Source: an uncultured Opitutales bacterium | GTDB taxonomy: Bacteria; Verrucomicrobiota; Verrucomicrobiia; Opitutales; Seribacteraceae | Assembly: GCA_905612515.1 (NCBI GenBank) | Contig: CAJQSI010000020.1 | Coordinates: forward strand, 1-64,000 | Reading direction: 5' to 3' | DNA: 64,000 bases | Shown here: positions 9,725 through 16,384 of the stretch, piece by piece | Layout: every line of letters starts with the position of its first letter | Numbering within the stretch: the stretch's first letter is position 1 | Position numbers and translations under genes: made by a program | The notes under the pieces: generated by a model | Database searches by the model: none | What the model saw: the letters and a program-made list of their open reading frames with translations, nothing else | Told to the model about the DNA's origin: nothing

Positions 9725-10339
9725 GTGCGAAGGGATAACATTAATTACTTCAGGAAGATCGCGGATGACATTGAGCGGGTCCATTACTTTAAAGGGGCTT
9801 ACCTTGAACAAAAAGTCTTTGTATATGTAGAGCTTAGGTCTGATATAGAATGCCCAATCCAATATAAGAAAGCTTTCAAAAAACTCAGAGAGAATTATCT
9901 TAGGAAAATTGGATTTGCTGTATGCGGGACGATGGAGCACCAGACCCAAAAGCCATGGAATTACCATGCCCACCTTGTTATTTGTGCGAATCTTTCAGAA
10001 ATCGATCAGAAAGAACTGATAAAACAATGGAAGCAGGCCGGAGGCTCAACGGTGCGGATAGATGCCCCTTGGCCCCACAACCGGTACCGCAAGTTGTTTT
10101 ATTCGCTCAAAGCCTATAAGCAAGGGTGCCTGAAGGTTAAGTCACACAGGAAAGATCATCCCATCTGCAATTTGCTATATTGCAACTTGGGGCCTAACAA
10201 GCCCTGGCAAGACAAGCCTCTCCCCAGCAAGCATATTTACCATACAAAGCTTAAAACCATAGTAATTGAATATTTTAAACAAAAGAACATTCCCATTGAT
10301 ATAGATCCCATTTACAAAAAAAAGGACGATGCGCCTTAA
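9725..10339 (+). CDS. HUH-type Rep-like protein (rolling-circle initiator candidate)
   Basis: This 204-aa protein starts at GTG; an in-frame stop at 9707-9709 excludes longer forms with a usual start. A strand VFVYVELR (about 31-38) stands where motif 1 is expected. WNYHAHLVI contains H81-x-H83 flanked by hydrophobics, the metal-binding HUH motif. FYSLKAYKQG provides Y126-x-x-K129-x-Y131, the spacing of the catalytic tyrosine motif. The order and distances fit a single-domain rolling-circle Rep or related nicking enzyme without a helicase part. Basic tail. Alternatives are a Y1-type transposase or a mobilisation nickase; the family assignment needs structure-level comparison. Confidence 0.6.
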   Translation: MRRDNINYFRKIADDIERVHYFKGAYLEQKVFVYVELRSDIECPIQYKKAFKKLRENYLRKIGFAVCGTMEHQTQKPWNYHAHLVICANLSEIDQKELIKQWKQAGGSTVRIDAPWPHNRYRKLFYSLKAYKQGCLKVKSHRKDHPICNLLYCNLGPNKPWQDKPLPSKHIYHTKLKTIVIEYFKQKNIPIDIDPIYKKKDDAP

Positions 10340-10404
10340 AGCGCTTTTGGACAATAACTTACAATAGTTTTTATTGCATGAAAATTTTTATGTAATTAGT
10401 TCAT

Positions 10405-10426
10405 AGAGGGCTTGAATTAAGCCTCT
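10405..10426 (+). terminator. Hairpin after the Rep-like gene
   Basis: AGAGG(G)CTT (10405-10413) pairs with AAGCCTCT (10419-10426) around loop GAATT, with one bulged G, and is followed by GCAGTTTTA. It lies 66 nt after the Rep-like stop and could terminate its transcript. The T tract is short. Confidence 0.35.
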
Positions 10427-10551
10427 GCAGTTTTAGCTTGCCCCTTTTAGAAGTTGGGATTGCCGCGATATTTAAACACTTGTAATTTTGCCGCTTTGAA
10501 AAGTAAACTGTTTGAAATCAGAAGAAAAGATTGAACCCTATAAATTCTACA

Positions 10552-11490
10552 ATGATTTCTAAAATACTTCTATTACCTACTATAGCTACTGCAATATTGG
10601 TTATTTTTCCGGAAACTAAGCTTCAAGCTCAATACCAAAGTATAAATTCAAGAGAAATTTTTGAGTTAAAAAATCAACTCAACTCAGCACGCTACAAGTT
10701 GGAAGGTGCACTGGGCGAGATCAACACTTTAGAATGGAAAATCAAAAACATTGAGAATAATCAAAGATTTGTCAACCAACCCACAGGCAATGCAGCGCAA
10801 CAAATTCCTAGTACAATCGACAACAGACAATATTTCAACAAATCTGATGCGCCTAATCCAGCTGTAGCAAGAAACAAGACTCCTCAAAATCCTGATTCTA
10901 GCAGGAGTTCCCTAATAGGCGGTGATTACTGGACATTTGGATATTCTCGAGTCAGTCAGGATACACTCGACTATCAATCAAACCTTTTAACATTCGGTGG
11001 CTTATACCCGATGAATTCCAACCTTTCTGGTTTTGGTAACTTTTACATAGGCAAAGGATCTTACAATAATCGAAATAGCTTACTAAATTATTTTGAAGAC
11101 AGTCTTTTGGAATATGGTTTTGGTGGTGGTGCGCTCTACTATTTCGACATAAATTTAGGTAATGGCATCATACGATCCATTAAGCCATATGTCAGCGGGG
11201 ATTTCAGTTATGAATATAGCATTGGAAAAGCTCTTTCCAGTTGGGAGAATGGAAATTGGGGGTTCTACCCTGGGTGGGCTTTCGTTTTTGGTGCAGACGT
11301 TGGAGTAGAACTCCTTCTCGGAAACAGTTTTTCACTAGCAGCCTCTTTCCGTTTTCAAGACCTTGAACCTTCAACAGTTTTCGGTTTGGATGCTGCTTAT
11401 TTCATTAGTGAAAAAATTGGTTTAAATTTCGGTTTAAATTTCGGTGATGGTTTTAGCAGATATGATTCTGCATTTTTAATTTCATTTTAA
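10552..11490 (+). CDS. Outer-membrane beta-barrel protein of the element
   Basis: I chose ATG 10552 (312 aa), which opens a signal peptide (MISKILLLPTIATAILVI ... LQAQ); the TTG at 10531 is less likely. Residues about 35-75 look like a short coiled coil (REIFELKNQLNSARYKLEG), then a polar linker, then about 190 residues of alternating beta strands rich in Gly, Tyr and Phe (LIGGDYWTFGYSRVSQ, GLNFGLNFGDGFSRYD) ending in FLISF with a C-terminal phenylalanine, typical of outer-membrane barrels. No family recognised. AT-rich codon use matches the element, not the chromosome. Confidence 0.7.
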   Translation: MISKILLLPTIATAILVIFPETKLQAQYQSINSREIFELKNQLNSARYKLEGALGEINTLEWKIKNIENNQRFVNQPTGNAAQQIPSTIDNRQYFNKSDAPNPAVARNKTPQNPDSSRSSLIGGDYWTFGYSRVSQDTLDYQSNLLTFGGLYPMNSNLSGFGNFYIGKGSYNNRNSLLNYFEDSLLEYGFGGGALYYFDINLGNGIIRSIKPYVSGDFSYEYSIGKALSSWENGNWGFYPGWAFVFGADVGVELLLGNSFSLAASFRFQDLEPSTVFGLDAAYFISEKIGLNFGLNFGDGFSRYDSAFLISF

Positions 11491-11708
11491 TGATCTTCCG
11501 GTAATCCCTTTGTTTTGAGACGACCATAGATCTCAGGGGATGCGGTTACATAGTATAAAAAATGAATTGAGTTCATGTGCTTCTGCTTTGGCTTTGGAGC
11601 AATGCATAAGCCTAGATGACTTGGACAGAGTTATAGTGAGCGTGCGGGAGTATACCACGCCCCGCTTTCGCTCATCCTCAGGAGAGGGGCTAATACGTTT
11701 GTCAGAAG

Positions 11709-12077
11709 CTAATTCTTTTGAGATGCGTTGACTACGAAATCAGCTACAACTCCACGCGAGTTGAAGAAAACACTCAAAGAACTACTTTCCGTATCCATTT
11801 TACCTGCGAAAAGACCGACAATAGGTACATAAGTGGCGGGATTCATTCGAGCACTGGCATAAGAGTAGGTATAAGTCAATGAACCAGTCCGATCATCTCT
11901 GGAAGAATTCTGTGGGGGACCAAGCAATGCCTCGACTTGATTTCTAGACATACCTACTTTTAAGCTTTCAACCTGTTGTTGCGTAAGTTTAGAACCGGAT
12001 TCATGCTTCCTACACCCCAAGAATGAAAAACATGTTGCGAGAAGTATGGTATAAGCGACTATTTTTGTAACTTTCAT
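11709..12077 (-). CDS. BamE/SmpA-like small lipoprotein
   Basis: This 122-aa protein has a lipoprotein signal ending LGC (Cys22). The segment KLTQQQVESLKVGMSRNQVEALLGPP is the SmpA/OmlA (BamE) signature, in which a short helix-turn precedes beta strands; LTYTYSYASARMNPATYVP and SSSLSVFFNSRGVVADF supply these. BamE normally joins the outer-membrane BAM complex. As cargo of a mobile element, next to a barrel protein, it may help that barrel fold or may be an unrelated BamE-like lipoprotein; this is inference. Confidence 0.8.
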   Translation of the reverse strand: MKVTKIVAYTILLATCFSFLGCRKHESGSKLTQQQVESLKVGMSRNQVEALLGPPQNSSRDDRTGSLTYTYSYASARMNPATYVPIVGLFAGKMDTESSSLSVFFNSRGVVADFVVNASQKN

Positions 12078-12210
12078 AGTTAAAAGCTTTACGATTATAC
12101 GGTTAAGTCAACCTTTATCCATTTACTCAAGGCTTAGAAACCTGTGAGGGTGTCAACCCCTTGTGCCGCTTTGGGGGCGCTTACAGACCCTAACAGATGG
12201 TTTTAACTAA

Positions 12211-12342
12211 CTATTTATCCCTAAGTATGTCTTCTATGACTTTAGCTAAACTACGCTTATCTCTAAAAGCTAAGAAGAGACCCAACAAAACAGTTATAAC
12301 AACATATACCATATAATTACTTAAAGCGCTAAGAAAGAACAA
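12211..12342 (-). CDS. Small single-span membrane protein (33 or 43 aa)
   Basis: An open frame ends at TAG 12211-12213. It can start at ATG 12312 (33 aa, MVYVVITVLLGLFLAFRDKR) or TTG 12342 (43 aa). One hydrophobic helix of about 17 residues is followed by a charged tail (RDKRSLAKVIEDILRDK). It begins 30 nt after the serine recombinase stop on the same strand. No homology recognised; the TM-plus-charged-tail shape is shared by many small regulators, toxins and filamentous-phage coat proteins, and I cannot choose among them. Confidence 0.4.
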   Translation of the reverse strand: MFFLSALSNYMVYVVITVLLGLFLAFRDKRSLAKVIEDILRDK

Positions 12343-12372
12343 CTTATAAATTATTATAATTGATTAAAAAAA

Positions 12373-13062
12373 TTAAGATTTAAGGATATTAGCTATTTGT
12401 TGTCTGCTAAACTCGGTACCCTTGCGGGTAGTAAAGCCTTCCTCTGTTATTTTATTAGCTATTGCTTGTAGCGTTAATTTCCCGTGCTGGCGCGGATTGC
12501 CTTTAAGCTCTTTTACGCGGTCCACCAGTAGGTCTTCTCCGGTTCGGTCCCCGTACGCATAATTACCACCCATACGCCCGCCTAAACGGGCCTTGCGTTT
12601 GCGTCCGCTCATTAAGCGATTGGTGGTTTTGATCTTATCATACTGGGCAATGCATTGGAGCAGAGAATTTATCATATCCATCTCCGGATTATCATGGACG
12701 CAGAGGTCGTTTCCCGTGCTTGCATCATAAGCTGAGATGCCGTGTTCCTTGCAGTCTTGCTTGATTATTTCTGCGGTTAGGATCGAGCGACTAAACCTAG
12801 TCGCATCACTAACGACAAAAGTCTTAACGCCGTTACTTTTCATTAAGGTCATCATCCGCGAGAATTCTTCGCGTTCCGTTAGGTCGCACCCATTATCTCC
12901 GCTCACGGAGCAATCATAGAAGACTTCCTTGATTTTCCAGCTTTTGGATCTAGCGAATTTGCGGACTGCCTTTAACTGCCGATCCTGACTGTCACTATCT
13001 AGAGCAAGCTTGGTGTTTTTATTACTTGTTCGAAGGTAAACGTAGATTTCTTGACTTTGCAT
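12373..13062 (-). CDS. Serine recombinase (resolvase/invertase N-terminal domain)
   Basis: Start at ATG 13062 (229 aa); a TTG four codons upstream is also possible. YVYLRTSNKN gives the R11-x-S13 active-site signature, followed by SDSQDRQLKAVRKFA. FVVSDATRFSRS replaces the common DRLSR motif, and LLQCIAQYDKIKTTNRLMSGRKRKARLGGRMGG is the E-helix region leading to a short C-terminal DNA-binding part (LTLQAIANKITEEGFTTRKGTEF). Size fits a resolvase or small invertase rather than a large serine integrase. It may resolve element multimers or invert DNA; no matching sites were identified. Confidence 0.85.
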   Translation of the reverse strand: MQSQEIYVYLRTSNKNTKLALDSDSQDRQLKAVRKFARSKSWKIKEVFYDCSVSGDNGCDLTEREEFSRMMTLMKSNGVKTFVVSDATRFSRSILTAEIIKQDCKEHGISAYDASTGNDLCVHDNPEMDMINSLLQCIAQYDKIKTTNRLMSGRKRKARLGGRMGGNYAYGDRTGEDLLVDRVKELKGNPRQHGKLTLQAIANKITEEGFTTRKGTEFSRQQIANILKS

Positions 13063-13444
13063 ACAATTAATCAATCAGAGTTCATGCATATTGTCAAAGT
13101 TATCTTGATAAATCTTGCATATAGTCGGTAAAGCGCTGGCGCGCATAGCATTAAGAAAAATCATCTGTGCGATTTACTCCCATTTTTGCCGCGGTGACCA
13201 CCCCCCATTTTTCTGAATTTAATTCCAGAGGTATTTACGGATCGTAGCGGGGGGGGGGGCCCCAACTTCTCTCTCATCTTGGTTACGGTAGAGATAGTTT
13301 TCTCCAAATAAGAATTCGGTTGGGCATTTAAAACTACAGGTCTCCAGATTGCATTCAAAAAAGCCTAAAGCACACTATCTAAAGGTGCTTTCGTAATTTG
13401 AGATACATCCGGCATTGTAAATTACAATTAAACTCCAGTGTGTT
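13063..13444. other. 382-bp spacer upstream of the serine recombinase
   Basis: No gene is supported. The stretch contains a G11C4 homopolymer block and several C-runs (13196-13206). It separates the recombinase from the membrane-anchored unknown and probably contains the recombinase promoter, though none stands out. Confidence 0.4.
13249..13263 (+). repeat. Homopolymer tract G11 followed by C4
   Basis: Eleven G residues (13249-13259) run directly into four C residues. This is far longer than any other mononucleotide run noticed in the window. It could be a slippage-prone switch, a G-quadruplex-forming site, or a sequencing error. Confidence 0.9.
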
Positions 13445-14251
13445 TCAAATTACAGGGGATTTATCCGCGTTTTGCAGAAGATCGGGCCACTGGAACTGTT
13501 TTTTCGCATTAGTTTCAACGTGAGGCGGATCCCACCATCCTATCCGGTAGTAGGGCTTGCCATTGTTATCCATCATTTGGGTCTTAACTGCACCCAATGC
13601 GCGGTCATAGACTCCGACCAGCCTTTCTCGGGGTGATGTGCCTTTGGGGATAATCATGGGAAGAGCTTGTTTAAGGTATGAGCAGTCATGGCTCAGGGAA
13701 ACGTCCATAGGACGGAGATAGACGGCCCTTATCGGATTGTCGGGCATCTCATGAAGGTGGTTCAGTAGTCTGCGCAACGCCCATAAGGGATTACAGGTTC
13801 CATCGTATTCATCTACGTGACGCCAAAGTAAATTAAGATACAGAATCGGCCACTCGGGCTCTTCGATGTTTAAGTTGTCGCTGGACGGAGACTTTGGACC
13901 ATAAAGCAGGTATACCCCTTTACCAATTCTCGCCTCCCATGACAAAATTTGTTTATCGGGCCGCTTTTGTAGCGATATACATCGTAAAGGGCAGTGCTCG
14001 GAAGCCCATTTATTCACAGGATAAAAACAGTCTTGTTCTCTCGTTGCCCATTCCGACTGAGCGCAAGAAGGTACAAAGAGCTTGCCGTATATAGCCTTGT
14101 AGGTCAATTCGGCCATCAAGGGGTCGGAATCCTCAGCGACGCCTGGCATTGGCCTTATTGGCCAATTGGAATCGAGCGAGCCTTTAAGGTACTTTGGAAT
14201 AAGTGCAGAGATGCAGATAATTACACCAAAGATAAAAGCATTCATTCCCAT
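13445..14251 (-). CDS. Membrane-anchored protein of unknown function
   Basis: This 268-aa product (alternative ATG at 14245) starts with a single N-terminal hydrophobic span (AFIFGVIICISALIP), then a soluble region of about 240 residues with several Cys and Trp (SCAQSEWATREQDCFYPVNKWASEHCPLRC). No Walker A, HUH, peptidase or nuclease motif is visible. IRAVYLRPMDVSLSHDCSYLKQALPMI and GVYDRALGAVKTQMM may be conserved core strands and helices. It lies just downstream of the integrase on the same strand, 202 nt away. Confidence 0.6.
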   Translation of the reverse strand: MGMNAFIFGVIICISALIPKYLKGSLDSNWPIRPMPGVAEDSDPLMAELTYKAIYGKLFVPSCAQSEWATREQDCFYPVNKWASEHCPLRCISLQKRPDKQILSWEARIGKGVYLLYGPKSPSSDNLNIEEPEWPILYLNLLWRHVDEYDGTCNPLWALRRLLNHLHEMPDNPIRAVYLRPMDVSLSHDCSYLKQALPMIIPKGTSPRERLVGVYDRALGAVKTQMMDNNGKPYYRIGWWDPPHVETNAKKQFQWPDLLQNADKSPVI

Positions 14252-14305
14252 GCCTATTGGAGTGCCTTTGGGCTACTTTAGAAGGAACGGATTGCCCGAT
14301 GAAAG

Positions 14306-14323
14306 CGGCGCTCCGTTCGGCCT
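14306..14323 (+). repeat. Dispersed REP-like motif, copy inside the element
   Basis: CGGCGCTCCGTTCGGCCT matches 17 of 18 bases of 16309-16326 outside the element; weaker similarity extends about 10 bp upstream. The GC-rich motif stands out from the AT-rich element. Confidence 0.5.
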
Positions 14324-14453
14324 CACTCGGTCAACCCATCAATGCATTCGCAATCAAACGGTAAGATGCGGCTTACAAGTCGATCCGATTACCTGCTTGC
14401 CTTGATCGAAGTCCGACAAGTCTTCTCGCCACCCCGAACGATGCAGACCCCAG

Positions 14454-15908
14454 TCATGGCAGAGGAACGCCCCCATCGTCCTCTCGCATCGAAGCTTTTT
14501 TAACATAAGCATCAAGAGTCTCGGAACGCCAAACCGAAAGACCACCCCCACCGGCCTTCAATGGCCCGCCAATAGAAAAGTATTTCTTCCCCTCTCCGTC
14601 CGGAAGGTTTTGAACATAGTGCTTGTCGAGGATTCGGGCGCTATTGCCGGCCACTCTCGCGATTTGAGCCATAGACCTTTCCTTATCAAAGTTATATAGA
14701 TAGGAAGCCCAACTCCTCCGCATGATATCGGTTTCCCATTTCACAATGCCGGCAGATTTATAAATCTTTTGAAAGCTCGACCTTAGCCCCTTGCCCGGGA
14801 CAATCGGAAGATGCTCCACGCTCTTCAAAAGTGCCAAGCAATTGGGCGGGATTGGAGCTTGTCTTGGCTTCCTCGTCTTGGCCGACGAACCTTGAACGAA
14901 GACCTCCGGATTCTCCCCTTCAAGCTTCAAGTCTTTCCAAGTCAACGGATCATTTCCTTCCCCACCATGCTGATCGTATTCGCCACCGTGAATCTCATCT
15001 GGGCGAAGGCCACAGAATAAGGCAGCCGAAAGGTATGCGAGGCATTTGCCACCTTGATGCGCCGTAGCTTCATCAATCAACTTTTTGACAACCTCAACAT
15101 CGAGGATAGTCTTGGGAGGAGGAATATTTTTTTCCTTTATTTCTCTCGCCATGACCTTGGCCGGATTGACCTTGATGTATTCGTGCGTAACGCAAAATTC
15201 CAGCAGTGCCTTGATCGGCATCAAGATATTTTTACTATTTCGGAGAGAAAACTTTTTCTTCTTCGGGAAGACGAATTCCTCGATATGGCGGGCCTTGATT
15301 TCGCGGACTTGGAGACTTCCGTACTTGGCCCGAAAGTCATTAGTCCTTTGCTCTCGGCCCTCAAGGGTACGGAGCCTCAAACCGGTTCGCTTGCCATTTT
15401 CCATCCATTCCTCGAAAGCCTCGCTAACGGTACGATTCTTGCCCCCATGAAACTCCAGCCAATGCTTAGCGACATCGCAAAGGGTAATGCTTTTCGGCAA
15501 CAAGCTTCTCGCTATTTGAGCGTCCGACAATTGAACCTCATCAAGAGTAGTCGATTTCAAGCCAAAGCCGGCTTCCCGTTGCTCCATGGCCCAGCGATAT
15601 TGGTGAGTCCACTCCATGGCTTCCTCATGCCTCATAAACGACTCGATCCGGATAGCCCTCCCCGTCTCGATCCCGCCGACCACGAGCTTTTCCTCCTCAC
15701 CAAATTTATTGTGACCAAGATTGGAATTGGTTGCCTTGACGCGAACCCTAAAATTCCCGCTTTTATTATTGATGCCCGTGAGGGCGAATCTTATGCTTTT
15801 GAGCTTATTTATATGAACTTCATGGATAAAGACATCGCCGACATTTCTGACCACTTGGTTTTTTCGACTCACGAAACCGATTGTTGGATTTTTGTTGGTA
15901 ACGGTCAA
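14454..15908 (-). CDS. int: Tyrosine recombinase (element integrase)
   Basis: This 484-aa protein reads from TTG 15908; no ATG is near, and an in-frame GTG lies at 15872. An SAM-like core-binding region occupies about 140-250, and the catalytic part about 265-435. Arg302 (FCGLRPDE), a Lys in SSAKTRKPR (about 344-347), Arg397 and the nucleophile Tyr431 (KHYVQ) are present. The box II histidines are replaced (D394-I-M-R397-R398 instead of H-x-L-R-H) and the LGH motif reads AGN. It sits 47 nt from the intact tRNA-Ser, as expected for an integrase beside its attachment site. Confidence 0.88.
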   Translation of the reverse strand: MTVTNKNPTIGFVSRKNQVVRNVGDVFIHEVHINKLKSIRFALTGINNKSGNFRVRVKATNSNLGHNKFGEEEKLVVGGIETGRAIRIESFMRHEEAMEWTHQYRWAMEQREAGFGLKSTTLDEVQLSDAQIARSLLPKSITLCDVAKHWLEFHGGKNRTVSEAFEEWMENGKRTGLRLRTLEGREQRTNDFRAKYGSLQVREIKARHIEEFVFPKKKKFSLRNSKNILMPIKALLEFCVTHEYIKVNPAKVMAREIKEKNIPPPKTILDVEVVKKLIDEATAHQGGKCLAYLSAALFCGLRPDEIHGGEYDQHGGEGNDPLTWKDLKLEGENPEVFVQGSSAKTRKPRQAPIPPNCLALLKSVEHLPIVPGKGLRSSFQKIYKSAGIVKWETDIMRRSWASYLYNFDKERSMAQIARVAGNSARILDKHYVQNLPDGEGKKYFSIGGPLKAGGGGLSVWRSETLDAYVKKASMREDDGGVPLP

Positions 15909-15926
15909 TCGGAATATTCCGACTGA
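15905..15926. promoter_or_regulatory. Palindromic operator candidate at the integrase start
   Basis: TCGGAATATTCCGA (15909-15922) is a perfect 14-bp palindrome, extended to 22 bp (15905-15926) with one mismatched pair. It begins immediately upstream of the TTG start of the integrase and lies 30 nt from the tRNA-Ser 5' end. A dimeric repressor or the integrase itself could bind here; no regulator is identified. Confidence 0.5.
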
Positions 15927-15955
15927 TCGCTTAAGTCGTTGATCCAGAAGCGATA

Positions 15956-16045
15956 GGAAGGGTGGCAGAGCGGTTTAATGCGGCGGTCTTGAAAACCGCT
16001 GAGCCGGAAACGGTTCCGGGGGTTCGAATCCCTCCCCTTCCGCCA
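15956..16045 (+). tRNA. tRNA-Ser(TGA), intact, chimeric across attR
   Basis: The 90-nt gene has acceptor GGAAGGG (15956-15962) paired with CCCTTCC (16035-16041), discriminator G, and CCA at 16043-16045. The anticodon stem GCGGT/ACCGC holds loop CTTGAAA with TGA at 15990-15992. A long variable arm (16000-16018) is typical of tRNA-Ser. The 5' half up to 15997 appears to be element-supplied and the 3' half host-derived. No convincing -35/-10 pair was seen in the 75 nt upstream, so how it is transcribed is unclear. Confidence 0.96.
15976..15997 (+). repeat. attR core (right direct repeat)
   Basis: 22 bp identical to 9269-9290, inside the D-loop to anticodon-stem part of the intact tRNA-Ser. Confidence 0.85.
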
Positions 16046-16384
16046 TCAGTACTGGGACTTAAGAAAATCGAGTTCTTCGTGCATCCAAACGGATTATGCA
16101 AAATAATGCTCATTAATGAGATAAAATGAGAGAATTCTGTCCGAAACTGTCCGAAAACAAATAAGGGCAAGAAGGGAGATCTATCCCCCGAAAGTTTAAT
16201 CATTAGATTTAAATCCAATTAAGATCCTTCCTCGGACCAACACAGCTTAATTCTCTTATTGGGAAGAAGCATATTTTAGCCAGTATCGCGGCAATCCCCA
16301 ATAAAAAACGGCGCTGCGTTCGGCCTTAGGTCGCTCCCCGCGCAGGCTCCGCTCTGCTCGGCGGCTCCCTACGGCTCACTCCGC
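16046..16384. other. 339-bp intergenic stretch after tRNA-Ser
   Basis: No gene is supported. An AT-rich first part is followed by a GC-rich block (16309-16384) made of short TCGGCGG/GGCTCC-like words that runs to the stop of the next gene. Two motifs here have copies inside the adjacent element. Confidence 0.5.
16284..16326. repeat. REP-like double motif outside the element
   Basis: TATCGCGGCAATCCC (16284-16298) is the reverse complement of 10456-10470 inside the element (15 of 15). CGGCGCTGCGTTCGGCCT (16309-16326) matches 14306-14323 at 17 of 18. The two words are 10 nt apart here but separated inside the element. Confidence 0.5.

Larger units (their letters stand above)
9269..15997. mobile_element. 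Integrated genetic element in tRNA-Ser(TGA), about 6.7 kb
   Basis: The region is bounded by a 22-bp perfect direct repeat (9269-9290 and 15976-15997) inside the tRNA-Ser sequence, with a tyrosine integrase directly inside the right end. It is visibly AT-richer than both flanks and gene-poor. Cargo: HUH Rep-like protein, outer-membrane barrel, BamE-like lipoprotein, small membrane ORF, serine recombinase and a membrane-anchored unknown. No relaxase, type IV secretion, capsid, terminase or Zot-like gene is seen, so it is best described as a small integrative plasmid-like or satellite-like element. Its ability to move now is unknown. Confidence 0.85.

Noticed and set aside
11540..11731. 63-aa plus-strand frame in the element
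   Set aside because: It overlaps the 3' end of the BamE-like gene, shows no domain and has no convincing start context.
13161..13358. 65-aa minus-strand frame
   Set aside because: Its sequence crosses the G11C4 tract, so most of it is an artefact of low-complexity DNA.
15054..15926. 290-aa plus-strand open frame
   Set aside because: It lies wholly antisense to the integrase, which has catalytic motifs in the other frame.
9269..15997. Prophage interpretation of the element
   Set aside because: No capsid, terminase, portal or Zot-like gene was found; a filamentous-type satellite remains only a speculation.
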